Positions 35,420-48,007 of a stretch of 64,000 nt of DNA are shown one piece after another. The first letter of the stretch is position 1, and every line of letters starts with the position of its first letter. The position numbers and the translations under genes were made by a program. Source of the stretch: Rugalucina vietnamica (taxonomy: Eukaryota; Mollusca; Bivalvia; Lucinida; Lucinidae); NCBI GenBank assembly GCA_964017185.1, contig OZ024882.1, positions 36,938,488 to 37,002,487 on the forward strand, given 5' to 3'. The notes under the pieces are model-generated. The model was not told the DNA's origin and did no database searches. It saw only the letters and a program-made list of their open reading frames with translations.

Positions 35420-38305
35420 GAATCACTCATTTGGTGGGAGGATCCCTCGTAAACAGGGTCGACTCTGAAGTAAATTTCCAGAGAAATTCCAAAAGGTTAA
35501 GTAGATCATGATAAATGATCTCGATAAAAAGAACCTGGTAGAAATAAAAATAATGTGTTGATAGATTAATTCATAATCTTTACACATTCATTAAAACCTC
35601 TCTGGAAATCACCATATAACACCCAATAACCTTCAATGATTCAGCATAGGCTAATAGATGTTCTGTCCAGATAAGTTCCCATAATGAGGTGGAGCCAGAA
35701 TCATGCCCCCCCCCCCTCTCTTTTGAACCATGAAAAGTAGGTTCAAAATTGAAATATTATTAACTCTAGTCAATTATTGGAAATAAAGAGAGAGTAAACG
35801 AATGGAACCAATGGACCAAAATGTTGACATTTATAAATACCATGAGTAAAATAAATGTTTTCAAAGTATTTTCAAAGGCAAATCAAGGTCACAACTTAAT
35901 TGCCTTACGAATGTATATCTTTGTCAACAGACTGATGATGAATGATAACCAAATTTGAGATATTTGTTTTCGGAAATGTCCTTATCTCCTTGTGGTTATA
36001 AATATTAAATTCAGAAAGTTAGTACAGAACTTTCTTACTGAGCATTAAACTTTTCAAATGAAGAGGAAGCTTGACAGAAAATCAAGCTGAATTCTCAAGT
36101 AAAATAGCCATAAACAAAATTAATTGCAAATGGTGTTGTTTATAGTCTTTAAGAATATAATTATCACAAAATTGGATGTAACCATTGTGATAAATAAACA
36201 GAAATTCATGTAAAATGATACCACATAGTTTCTTTTGTTTAAGTTCAAAAATGAAAACATACAAAAACTTATATAAATTGTAAATGAGAGTTATAGGTCT
36301 GATAACCAAATTTTCCTCAAATACATGTATATGAAATTCAGTAATCCTAGAAAACTGAACTCTGAATTTAGAAACAGAAAGTTAGATAAACTGGATCTCT
36401 TATCTGTTCCATTGTCACATAATTAAGGTCTTGATTCACATTTCTATATAAAATAAATGAAGAAAACCCTATTTTATGAAATTTCTGTATAGTATTGTAA
36501 ACATGTATAAATAATCTCTAAATACTGATTGAACATGTTCTTAAGTTTAGAGATGATCTGTAATATTGTTTCAAGATAAATCCCCAGTAATTTACTGATT
36601 TCCCATGACAATACTGGATATTATACTTGGGAAATTAATAAAAGAATGACAAACATTTGATAAGTAAATGTTTAGAATCTATACTATAGAAGGTATCTAT
36701 ATAAATGGACAGTTTCTAATTTTATCCACTTATATTCAAACAAACTCTTTTTATGTGAGTCAGTGAAACTGTGTTTGGGAAAACGAATTCCACTTTACAG
36801 GTACATGGACATATGCAACATGTGACATTATAGTAAAAAATATACATGAAGTGTCCTATTGATAAACCATCAGGACGACAGCAGAAATTTCTGAAAGATC
36901 AGATTTTTAATCAAAAGAGAATCTGTCTAAAGAAAGTAATTTTATAGTAGATAGGTGTTTTATGACAAGCTTATTTGTATTACACACCAAAAATAAAATA
37001 TGTTCCAATAAAAGATACTAAGAAATGTAAGTTACTCTGTTACTTAGTATCACATACGTATCACTATAACATGTATATACACCTTGTTTATTAGTGATAA
37101 CATTATTGATGAATACTAATAACTATAAAATTGATAGATGTGCCTCATTTCTAACTATTGTTTAGGCCATCACTTGAAATAAATTTGGAACTGTACTGAG
37201 AGACATTGAGAAAAGTTCCTAAAAGAAATAGCCAATCTCAATGTACATGAGAAGGCTATTATTATAACCTTGTTCAAAAGGTTACTAAGAAACAAAGAAT
37301 TTCATGTACTTAGAAGGTAATATTTTTCCAAAAAGATAACCTTCTATATGATGGAATTGTATGGTATTTCACCAAAGAAAACGTTTGAATGGTGTTAAAA
37401 GAAATATTGCGATTCAAATGACAATGTCCCGGTAAGCAGTTAAGTAGGGACAATCAGAATAAATAGAAGAAAATAGAATAAATAGAAGAAAATATGAACA
37501 TTTTCATCCAAAAAGACATTTGCAATGTTTCAAACTGTAAGCAGTTAAGTAACATTACAAAGACCACTGATGACTCACTAATCCTTGACACCAAAGTCAG
37601 GCTATGCAGCGCCTCTGTAGGCGCATTCTTATAGTAGTCTCTTGGTTTTGGTTCAGGACTGAAGTACCAAGGACTAAACCTGTACGGGTGGTCTTTTTAA
37701 AAGCACATAAATTTAGCCATAGTGTCTCAGTTAGTGAACAATGTATCAAAGAACACTATTTTGAGCTATCAGAAAAAGTAGAGAAAGAAGATTGCAGATA
37801 ATTCAGAGTAACAGAATAGTCTCCTGAATATCTACAGTAATTGTTTCCCATTGGATTCATTCATGTGAATGCAATAGTAGAATTTCAAAGTCTTCGATTC
37901 AAAACGAAAACAAGAAAATTCCACCCTTACCGATGACAAGGGAGGAGATGATTTCTCTTTGTTGACTAACCAATTGAAAACAAAGAGACTGATAAATGAA
38001 AAAAATGATCTCTAGGGTCCTATTAATGTATGTAGATATTTCAATCGATAGTTGGTCATTATCTACAAAAACTGCAGTCACGAAAACTGATCATGTCGTT
38101 GACGTTCATTGAGTCTAAAGACTGTTCGATCCTGCATAGAAATGATGTTTAAAGCACTGCAAAACTAAACTGCCTGACGTTGAGCAGCAAAAACGACTTT
38201 TGGATAAACGAGATAAATGTTTTCATGACTCCAAATTGAAACATTCTCTCGGTTCTACCAATCGCGGACCAGATATAATAACGTTTTGCGGCTGTCGCAA
38301 AAGGT
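35420..38305. other. AT-rich interior without genes
   Basis: No supported exon on either strand. Recurrent short motifs such as GTAAGCAGTTAAGTA (37433 and 37540) suggest an internal array of degenerate repeats. Confidence 0.45.
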
Positions 38306-38774
38306 GGACAGAGACCAGTAAATGTAACGTTGCCTGTGATTGGCCCGAAGTGTGGGCAGATCTACCGCGGCAAATTTAAGATGTAACGCTACCTACCATT
38401 GGTCATAAATGCGTATCTATCAAATGTCTTTTGTCACATGATAGTATAGTCGTTCTTGAATATTTTGCTATACATTTCTATTTAATCGGCTGCTGTTTTG
38501 CCATGCTATGGCCAAATTGCGGATGTAGTTATTTTTGAATAATTATTTTTTCATTGTTGAGCAATTTTGGGGTGTCCCTAAACAGCGAAAAGTACCGTCC
38601 TTGAATGCTGGCTAACCCCCTATTTTTTTGCTGCTCTTGTACACGGCCTGGGGCGATCTCTCGTCTGATGAATGTGTCGGGGCCCACTATAAGCTGTGAA
38701 GCCTAAGAATGAGTCTTGTTTTGGGGCAAATTACAATGGGAGTCTATGGGAACGATAATTAGAGGTCTCTGCCC
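38306..38774 (+). mobile_element. 469-bp inverted-end element, twin copy 1
   Basis: Ends GGACAGAGACC and GGTCTCTGCCC. Identical in length and, by eye, in all but one base to 39675-40143 (CAATTTTGG versus CGATTTTGG). Flanks of the twins differ, so these are two insertions rather than one larger duplication. Non-coding; no clear TSD. Confidence 0.85.
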
Positions 38775-39674
38775 TAAAGAGAATATCACCTTCAGGCGTG
38801 CTCCCTGTTTCGACACTGAAATGAAACTGTGTTTTCAGGAACCAATACCCCCTTTGTATCTCTTCATGATTTCACATCTGAAGCCCAAGGCGGAACAGAC
38901 AGAAACTGGCCATCCTCGAATTTTAAAATAGAAAAATTCACATAAAAATGTACATACAAACAGATCAATAAACAGACAACATAAAGATTTTTCACAAGAG
39001 AACAGCACTGGAACTGTTATTTAAGAAATGACTTGGGTGCTTTAACGAAATTTACTGGACCAAACCTCACCCATTGCATCAGTAGTGGTTCCAAACACCT
39101 CTGGGAAGTCAACAAGGTGCAGTTATGACCCCTATAATGTATAATGTAATCATTAATGATTTTCAAGTTTTTCACGTTCTCTGGTGTAATAAGGTTAAAC
39201 TCACCATGATAGTGCATCATAATGTTAAAATGAAAAGAACAATATACAAAACAGACAAATTGAAGGTCAAGGTCACAGCTTTTACCCGTTATTTTGTGAA
39301 GAATAGCTAATTTTGGTGCAAAAATACAATTTTAAGTGTAGAATTGTGACTATCATAAAGGTCAAGGGTCAAAGGTCAAGGTCACTGAATTGCCTTATCT
39401 AACCTTTCTGTCATAGTCCTTAACAAAACGATACCAGAATTGGCGAAGCGCCAATGCTTTGAATTAATTCAGTGGCTGTATCTTTACCATGTAGAGAGGC
39501 AAATTTGTCTTATTTTGGACTTATTGAAGTAGGGGGTCGGTTGACTTTTTGAATAGCTCCAAGACTATGATACGTTTAACCAAGCATCAAACAGCATCGT
39601 TGTTGTTGTAAGAGCTCCCTTCATTGTATAATTGCAATATCTCGTCAAAATAAACGAAATAATGGGTGTCTTTA
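38775..39674. other. No gene recognised
   Basis: Between the twin elements. Contains AAGGTCAAGGTCAC and GGTCAAGGGTCAAAGGTCAA (39262-39385), resembling one worn HP unit. Confidence 0.4.
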
Positions 39675-40143
39675 GGACAGAGACCAGTAAATGTAACGTT
39701 GCCTGTGATTGGCCCGAAGTGTGGGCAGATCTACCGCGGCAAATTTAAGATGTAACGCTACCTACCATTGGTCATAAATGCGTATCTATCAAATGTCTTT
39801 TGTCACATGATAGTATAGTCGTTCTTGAATATTTTGCTATACATTTCTATTTAATCGGCTGCTGTTTTGCCATGCTATGGCCAAATTGCGGATGTAGTTA
39901 TTTTTGAATAATTATTTTTTCATTGTTGAGCGATTTTGGGGTGTCCCTAAACAGCGAAAAGTACCGTCCTTGAATGCTGGCTAACCCCCTATTTTTTTGC
40001 TGCTCTTGTACACGGCCTGGGGCGATCTCTCGTCTGATGAATGTGTCGGGGCCCACTATAAGCTGTGAAGCCTAAGAATGAGTCTTGTTTTGGGGCAAAT
40101 TACAATGGGAGTCTATGGGAACGATAATTAGAGGTCTCTGCCC
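39675..40143 (+). mobile_element. 469-bp inverted-end element, twin copy 2
   Basis: Same orientation as copy 1, starting 1369 bp further on. The match begins and stops exactly at the GGACAGAGACC / GGTCTCTGCCC ends. Confidence 0.85.
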
Positions 40144-41313
40144 AGGTCATTAACACTATTTGTATAATTACCGTGTTTGATACTGCTGGTCCGTCTCATC
40201 ACCCCGATGCAGTACATGAGAAAAACACGGTTTAGTAATCTTGCGAATTTCGGTTAATAAAGACAGACATGTATCGCTTAGTGATAAAAATTCTGTCACT
40301 GCAGTTAAGTATTAACATGTTGAACGAATGCATTATACTTAATAAAAACAATTTTCTGAATATAGGAATAACACAAAATCTCAGATTATATAGCGATTGG
40401 CTAAAAGTTCTTTTCAGAGAAATTTGTTTAAGTAAAGACACTCTTGTTGGCTACACGTGAAAGTCACAAGAGGAATTAAAACAAAATACAATATCTAGAA
40501 CTATCATAATTACATCTCATGTTTTTCACAAATCGCAAGTGAAAAGAGAGAATTCAGTTTTACACGAAGTGTGAGACTGAACAAAATAGCGTTTCATTGT
40601 TTGTCAGTCTGACAATAGTAGGTGTAAATTATTATCCTAAACTTTGCCAAAACAGATTAAAAGGATAATTATTATCACAATCAAACAAAACCTCGTATTC
40701 ATTGATTTTGTGTAATAGATGTAGCAATGAAAAACAATAGTTTCGTCTGACTCAACTTGGTTTTTTATTGTAAAAAATCATTTGGATTTTAGACCATTAA
40801 AAATATTCGTTTTTAAATTCATAATCCTGGAGAATAGTTATCCAACTATAACAAGGATGTAAAGTATTAAAACTGCCACGCATCAATACTATGTCAGTTA
40901 AAATAAGATAATACTTTATAAACTAACGATAGTTTAGAGAGTATATATTGAGATAACATGTAGAAGACAAAAGCCTAAGTATATGCGTACGTCTTCTTTA
41001 AAAATTAAAGCAAATCAAATCGGAGGGACTGTCCTACAGAGATCTGACCTCCGTTTAAAAACTCGACGTTAGGAAGTAGATAAGAAAGAAGAGAATCATG
41101 ACTATTATCTCTGAATAAATAATGATTCTTTCCGTCTTGGTAAAGGAGAAACAAAATTCGTTATTGTTTATCATTTTTAATTTAAATAATCCGACTATCT
41201 GAAAGAATCCTGATGTTAATTCTACTGAAAAATCAGGCTATCAGATTTGCAAAGACTGAAAATCAGTCAAGCAAAGGTTTAATCAGATAGTGAAATTGAA
41301 TACATTTCACTAA
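40144..41313. other. No gene recognised
   Basis: AT-rich; the overlapping opposite-strand ORFs at 40232-40460 look like chance frames. Confidence 0.4.
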
Positions 41314-41961
41314 GGGCTATTCCAGGAAAAATTACATGGGGGGGGGCGGAACTGAACTTTTTTTTAGGGGGACCACCCATCTAACTTTAATTTTTTTATG
41401 GGTACCACCACTAAAATTGAAATTCCAATAAACCCCCCACCCAGAAATTTTTAAATTTAACCCCCCCCACCCAGAAATTTTTAATACTTGTTCGACGGAA
41501 AATTTCTCCATCACATTTTTATCAGCGGAAACGGAAGTACAACGTTGAACTTGATTTTGCGATCAGAGGAAATCAGAGTCGTTTCGGCCGGAAGATGGTC
41601 AAAACGGCCCAAAAATAAAACGGCTCATGTTCTATCTAGCTGCCAGTACTTCTTAACCTCCGAACTTTCAGAAGTGACAGAGGCGGATGCAGGATTTCTC
41701 AAGAGGGGGTTCAAATGTAGAAAAGGGGGTTCATTTGCCTAATTTCACACAAAATCCATTGAAATTCCCCATGAACATGAAATAATTTGGGTCAAGAGGG
41801 GGGTTCGAGCGAACCCCTTGAACCCCTCTAAATCCGCCACTGAGTGACTACAGTATACCAAGTACTGAAGGGGGTTAGTTGAAGTAAAAGAAAAGAGTTT
41901 ATACAGTGCGAGTAGAGGTGTTAGTACAGTATAGTTAAAAGATAAAAACAGATGCTTGAGA

Positions 41962-42413
41962 TTAGGGGGAAAGCATCACTGAACTGTGCCACGGTGGGTA
42001 ACATGACTGTTTGGCGAGGTAGGGCATTCCAATGTGTGACAGTTCGTGGAAAAAAGGAAAATTTGTAGTAGTTTTTGAAGTGGTAATCAAGCTGTATGCC
42101 AAAGGATGGTTATGTCTGGAGTCTCTTCTGATATGTGGGACAAGATAATCACTTACTGGTATGGCAACAAGGTCATAAGTGACCTTGTATAGCATTATGA
42201 GACGACTATCAATGCGTCTTTGAGCCAATGGATGCCATTGAAGGTCTTTGAGCATAGCAGTGACACTCGGGTAGCCCACCTAGTAGCTCTACGCTGCACG
42301 GATTCTAACTTATTGATGGAGGTTGCTGTATGAGGTGTCCACACAATGGAGGCGTATTCCAGCTGTGGTCTCAGGAGTGTTTTATAGGCTGTAGACTTAA
42401 TGTTGTGAACCAC
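41962..42413 (-). pseudogene. Third non-LTR retrotransposon reverse transcriptase fragment
   Basis: Minus strand, two frames joined by a frameshift near 42200-42280: STAYKTLLRPQLEYASIVW, then KLESVQRRATRWATR, then a segment with QRRIDSRLIMLYKV. This is the C-terminal reverse transcriptase tail of a LINE, different in sequence from the 8521-9010 fragment. The remainder of the element is missing. Confidence 0.8.
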
Positions 42414-42560
42414 TGCAGAAGCTGAGGGTGAGGTTAGAGCTCTGTAAAACTAGTTTAAGCCCGCCAGTAATTTTATATTACTGATCGTTCCAAGGCGATA
42501 CTTCTGTGGTGGTTCTTATTGTTTTATGTATTGGTGTTTTCCATGCTATAATGGAAACTG
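42410..42560 (+). repeat. Dispersed repeat family R, short copy
   Basis: AACCACTGCAGAAGCTGAGG through TTCTGTGGTGGTTCTTATTG, corresponding to the first half of 10594-10990. It abuts the LINE fragment. Confidence 0.7.
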
Positions 42561-43540
42561 ACCATCAAATTTCTCATCTCGGAAGGACCGTACAACAGGG
42601 AGATGTTCTATACTCAATACTTTATTCAATAAATTTCAACGATTTTGAAGCAAACATTTTCCGATCTCGGCGATAACGGCGAAACGACATGGATTCCATG
42701 GATAGAAATTAGTTGTTACAAAATCCTGTAAGCAACAGTATAAACACATAAACACGGTTCACCTTTGTATCCGTTTATGGGGTTGCAGTATTCAAATAAA
42801 CTAAGACAATGGTTTCCAGGAAAATGGGATTGGTCCTCAATTGTCCTGGAAGAACCCTTGTCTGTTTCATCAAAATACCAAGAGGATGCTGGTCTGCAAA
42901 TGCCTGAACCATACTATGACCATAGAGCATTTGCGAATGGCGGAGGCGCAAGCACCCCTATCTACCATCCTGACCAACATCATATTCTCCAGACACAAAT
43001 ACTGGGATTTCGGCAAACTCGAGGACTTCTGGTGATAACAGATACACACTTAATAGTGAATAAAGTGAACACTTAACAGTGAATAAAGTGACATTTCATT
43101 CCCCGGTGTAGCTGCTCTGTTGCCTCTGTTTTAACCTAGATCCATGTCGTATTTGTAAAAACGGAATGCATGCTTTTTGATACCAAGATAGAAAAATATT
43201 GTTTTCAAAATTCCGTTATTGTCACTATTTGACAGAAAGTTATCAAAAGTTAAGCATGTGATCTATTTCGCAAAGGACTAAATCAACCAACTGAGCAACG
43301 TTTGCAGTCATTTAAAATCAGGGGTGATAAAATGGTTCTGAGACTCAGAGACCAATAAAGCAACTTTTTTTTGTTTTTCCTTTTTTTGTTCTTCTTGATT
43401 GGCACTGTGTCTTAGAAAGGCTTCCACTTTAATTAACAGGTGTGAGTATACACACATGTAATTAATTATCAAAACAAGCTGTGGTCTTTGAAGTGCACAA
43501 TCAATTATTGGCTAATTAATTGAATCATGCGTTTGCAAGC

Positions 43541-43580
43541 CACCCATCCAGCCATCCATCCACCATCCATCCATCCAGCG
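43541..43580. repeat. (CATC)n microsatellite
   Basis: CCATCCATCCACCATCCATC and neighbouring units, about 40 bp. Confidence 0.8.
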
Positions 43581-43985
43581 ACTTACCTTCTAAGGGCAAA
43601 ACGACCCACCCCTAAAACAAGGGGGAAACGACCCGGGGAGAAACGACTGGGATTCCAAAAAAATCGGTAAACCGTAACGCCGTTCGGCGCGGAACAAACA
43701 AACAAACAAACACTCCACATTGTTTACCTTTAATACAAAATACAAACAAAGTCGTTTTCGGGAATAAAAACCTGTGATTTAACGTGAAAATTGAGTTTAT
43801 TTGTGGCTTAACTGACCCACCAGAAATAAATCCATCTCGGAATTAACCCTACCACCCAGGAAATTGAAATATCAACGACCCCGACGACCAAGGAAACTGA
43901 AACTGTCTGAACACCGACCACCACGATGAAAAAAATTCGGTTCAGTTCCGTGTCTCCCAGGTAAATTTTCCTGGAAAAGCCCTAA

Positions 43986-45555
43986 GCCCATAAGACTCTG
44001 TTGGTAATACGAATATGCAAAAATCGCAAACCAGAGTCGAAAACTGACAGTAAGTTATACTTATTTTTTTTTATTTTTTTTAAATAGTGAAAACTACTTC
44101 CGAAAAATCGTGACTTCAGAAAGAAGTTGCAAAATGTTGAATAACATCAACCAGAGAAAGAAGTAATATATAAAAGTAAAGAGAGAAGCTGATAGACCAG
44201 TGCTGAAACAGTTCTTCTTTACAATCCCGGAAAATAATATCTTGACAATGTATCGAGCGGTTAAGCGTTAAGTCTTAACAAAACTGATACTAAGTAATGG
44301 TTCTGAGAATAAGTACATAGTCTTGTCCTTAAAAATAAAACCAGTACTAAACAACTTAACAGTTTTAAGTAACCGACAGTACTGCAGAAAGTGTTGCCGG
44401 TACTACACGTAATTACAGATACCGGGAAATAATATATACTGTATTATGTATCGACAGTCCTGTATGATCTTAAACTAGGATTGTTGATATCTGTTAAAGA
44501 GACTTCTAATGTCGAACTCTCAATGGACTGTGTGGAAAATTTAACTTGAACTGCAAACAGATCTGAATTATCTGCAGAACAATTAGAGGGTACATGAATA
44601 AGTACCAAGCATTCACTTTGCGTTGATTTATACCTTCCAGAACTCCAATATGGAGTCCGGGAATTAGTCAAACTAGTGTTTATTTACAAAGCAAGACCGC
44701 GTAAGATAGACACTAGTTAATTGGATCCGGTATTCAGAAATACCGGTCCTGCACTTGATCACAGTCCCGGGAAATAGTATCCGACTGTCTTGAAGTGAAC
44801 CTCGTTTCTATTTCCCAATGGTAAATTGTCAGTAACCAGTGTACCTGTGAGAGGCAGTTGTACCGGTACCGACATTACGCACAATCCCGGGAATTGGTGT
44901 CGGTTCGTCCTAGCTTGCCAGTTTAACATTAGAGAATGTTCTGGTCTGCCAGTTTGACGATCCGGAATATCCAACTCAGAGCCGGATCCCTATTTCCCGG
45001 GATTCACATTTTCATCTCCGAACCCTGATCCTGGCCGTAGTCGTAGCGCAAGGTTGTTACGAGACTTTCCCCGATTCTGGTCAATTGGGGTCGAGGACTA
45101 GGTCACTACCAGTTTACTGCGGCGCCTTAGCCCGAGCGTCACTGATAGTAACACGCCAAAAGGCTCTAGTCCCCGAATTACACATCATTGTGTTCACCGT
45201 TCTTCGCCACAGACCAATCCAGGGACATCTTCCTTCGCCATAGACCAATCTTGGTAAGAGAGAGTAATCGTTCACAGGTAATGACATATGAATACAAACA
45301 CCTGGAACGAAAAGAAAATAAGTAAATTCAGATGAAAAATTTCGTACACAAACGGCCTAAAATGCCAAGTACGAAAAGCACAAACAATTCGATATTTTAG
45401 AAATAAATTCTACAAACCATCTTCATATATTGAAAATACATTTGATCGGGTATAAAACGGTCGCGAGTAAAAGTAATTTAAAGACGCAAAACGATGGAAA
45501 AATAAAGAATATTTTTCCTCAAGTCAAATTTCAGCGTCCATGTTGCTCGCGACCA
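43986..45555. other. No gene recognised; recurring CCCGGGAA blocks
   Basis: Segments such as CAATCCCGGGAATTGGTGTC, CAGTCCCGGGAAATAGTATC and CTATTTCCCGGGATT recur about every 60-120 bp, suggesting degenerate internal repeats of the surrounding 10-kb element. Confidence 0.45.
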
Positions 45556-45816
45556 AAAGGAAATCTGATTTCGCGCCTTGCGCATGCGCGCACGTCGGTG
45601 GTTCCGGTACGACTATGTACCGAGTCTTTTCATTCCATGGACGTTTCGTCCTTCAGGGTCGATCTCTGAGCTTTTGGTCGGGTAATAGGGAAAAGGCAAA
45701 TAATAGAAAATATGGTATAGTATGCGACACAGTAAAATGAATGGAAAATTTTGGTATACACAAAAAAGAGGGTTTATGAAAATGACTGTACAATGTAAAG
45801 GTATATAAATACTTAC

Positions 45817-45894
45817 TGCTAAGTCCCCCTTTCTTATCCCCCTTGCTGGCCTCTGTGACTGATGGGATAGCTCCTGTCTTAGTAGCTGGTGGTC
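45817..45894 (-). CDS. Stalk exon of the type I membrane protein gene
   Basis: This 78-nt exon (26 codons, phase 1-1) has acceptor ATACAG and donor GTAAGT on the minus strand. It encodes a hydrophilic Pro/Thr/Ser/Lys-rich segment (GPPATKTGAIPSVTEASKGD, then KKGGLS) without cysteine, as expected of a juxtamembrane stalk that may be O-glycosylated. The first codon is completed by the G at the end of the 52849-53022 exon, and the last base combines with the first two bases of the 31486-31649 exon to give Thr. The donor is 78 bp from the outer edge of a 10.35-kb inverted-repeat element, which makes up most of the next intron (14.2 kb). Because it is symmetric, skipping it would keep the frame. 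Confidence 0.75.
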
Positions 45895-46189
45895 CTGTAT
45901 AACAAATATGAATCAATACAAATATTATAAAGAGAATTTCGCTTTTCACAAGAATCTTAAATCACTGAAAATTATAGGATTGCAGCACTACTTGTAATGC
46001 CATGGAGGTAGTTTAGCAGTACTGATTTTTATGAATAGCTGACAATTACTCTTCTTCTATCAGCAGGAAGGGTAGGTAGAACAGAGGACTATATTCTACC
46101 AAACACAGTACAATATATGAACGAGAGTTGACCAGACACTTTTATGGCAGAGTTTATTGTCTTCCTACAATAAAGGTGAAAGCAGTTAA

Positions 46190-46648
46190 GATATGAACTA
46201 TGTAAAAAGCACATTTTCAAGGTGACCTAGATTTTGAACTCTACCCCCACCCTCCGGTAAATTTATGGAAACAAAGCAAACCTTATAGGCTATGTTGTAA
46301 AGCCCAAATATGACTTTCTGAAAATTGGCTCATGAGATATACACCACCAGAGAAATTTTAACCAAAACTTTGACCAAAAATTAAAGGTGATCCAGATTTT
46401 GACCTCTAGCCCCACACCCAGGCATGGACTCAGGGTCCGAACTCATGGAAACAAAGCAAACCCTATAGGGTACCTATGGTTGAAATATGAATAATTTCTG
46501 ATCATTGGTTCATGAGATGTACACCATCAGAGAAACTTTAACAAAAACTTTGACATAAATTACACAAACGTTCCGGAATTATGAACTAACATACGAACGG
46601 AAAAGCGGAAACTATATACCCGTCAACATAAATGCGTGGGGTATAATA
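46190..46648 (+). mobile_element. HP family 4, 5'-truncated copy
   Basis: Two core units with AGGTGACCTAGATTTTGA, the ATATACCCGTC end and a hairpin remnant CATAAATGCGTGGGGTATA, as in 31901-33100. Confidence 0.7.
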
Positions 46649-46843
46649 AAACCATTATGGTGAGTTTGGTGGTTCAGGAAATTCTATTGTAGCATGTGTG
46701 CTGCATTGAAGCATCAAGAATATGTGCTTAGGGACATATAAAATGGTGTATAGGAAGGACTAAAACAGCCCAAAAATGTATTTGGGGAACAACATGATGT
46801 TTAGCAGGAAAAGAAGCAATGAAATTAAAGTCTGTTTGCTACC

Positions 46844-47374
46844 CTCTGATAATGGTTTTTCGCAGATAGTTTGCAACTGCTTACATCTAGATGAAATATT
46901 TTCATGGCACAATGGAGCAATTAGTTTGTCGCAAAATGTGCAGAAAAAATTTTGAAAATCGGTTAACAAATAAAAATGTTCTGGTCAAAAACATTTTTGA
47001 ATAGGGATTGTCTGTACAAAAATCTCATGAAAGGGAGGTAAATATTTTCCTGCAAAAATTTGAAATTCTTGGTATTTCATTATGATTGCGCAAAATCATT
47101 ATGGAATGACACAATTGACTTACCAGAGACAACATCTTCATGACCGAGTAATTTTTTTCGAAAAATACCCATTTTCATGATCATGGATTATCTCCCTTGC
47201 CAATGCAAAATCCCTATTCAAAATTCATTTTGGCCATTAGAACTTTATCTGTTAACCGATTTTCAAAATTTTTGCAGGTCCTATTAGGACAAACTAAGAT
47301 CAAGCTTTTGACATGAAAATAACTTTCTTATCGTCAACCCCACAAAATGTTTCTGCGAAAAACCATTATCAGAG
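46844..47374. mobile_element. 531-bp fold-back element
   Basis: Outer arms CTCTGATAATGGTTTTTCGC and its complement (47352-47374), inner arms around AAAATCGGTTAACA (46940-47010) matching 47209-47279 inversely. No TSD established. Confidence 0.7.
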
Positions 47375-47652
47375 GCAAGTTTTTAGACAGTAAATCAGAA
47401 TTAAATGCAAGGTTAAAATATAAAGTACTTACAACATCAGACAAAAATATCACTCACTCGGTATGTTGTATTAATTTTGAATATTGTAGAAATTGCAAAA
47501 AAGGTTCAAGGATAAATGTCAACCGCCTAGGCACACTAGACAAAGACGGAATTGATGCAATTAGATTTCAAGTCCGGCTGGAAAGAGAGGATATTGCAAA
47601 TCAGTACAAGACTCTTTCCCAACAAGGTAGCATCACCAACTGCAAAATCTAG
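47347..47652 (+). other. 101-residue ORF, unrecognised
   Basis: Starts inside the right arm of the fold-back element (MFLRKTIIRG) and continues into unique sequence with CCINFEYCRNCKK. It is on the opposite strand to the host gene and inside one of its introns. No domain or splice evidence; probably a chance frame. Confidence 0.15.
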
Positions 47653-48007
47653 CAGAGCAAAAATATTGTCCCTATATTGTCTTCCATCTAACCTGATAAG
47701 TTGTGTGCTGATTGGGAGTCAGTGAAGACTGACTGCCAAACAGTTTGAACTTAACAATAAAGTAAGAATAGAGGGACCAGGAATCGATGCAATTCAATTT
47801 AAAGTAGTCACATTGCAAAATATGGTTACCTGCCAATGGTTTATTATTGAGAGGATATTATAACTGTTCTTGTACTCCTACAACTTTTATATTTTCAACA
47901 GACAAAACATCATTTGAGCCGCCACTTGGGAAAACCAACAATCTGCATTGGCGAAAACAAAGACGCAGATCAGCTTCGCGGTAACCGCGAAGCTGATCAG
48001 CGCCTTT

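Larger units (their letters stand above)
41314..43982. mobile_element. 2.67-kb PIF/Harbinger-like non-autonomous element
   Basis: Ends GGGCTATTCCAGGAAAAATT and the complement AATTTTCCTGGAAAAGCCC, flanked by TAA on both sides (41311-41313, 43983-43985). A 3-bp TWA duplication with GGG-type ends is the PIF/Harbinger signature. Subterminal stretches are rich in CCACCC. No transposase or Myb-like frame is recognised; a LINE fragment and a family R repeat lie inside. Confidence 0.75.
35375..45738. mobile_element. 10.35-kb region bounded by inverted repeats
   Basis: ATTTTACTGTGTCGCA at the left edge (35375-35390) and its exact complement at the right edge (45723-45738) are each followed inwards by ACTATACCATATTTTCTATT. 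In addition 35092-35252, just outside the left edge, matches 45556-45716 inversely over ~161 bp with one difference seen, including GCGCGCATGCGCAAGGCGCG. The interior is AT-rich with short degenerate repeats and other elements; no transposase frame. It fills most of the last intron of the membrane protein gene. Confidence 0.6.

Noticed and set aside
42765-43076. 103-residue ORF inside the Harbinger-like element
   Set aside because: No recognisable transposase or other domain, and a competing open frame overlaps it. Not supported beyond chance.
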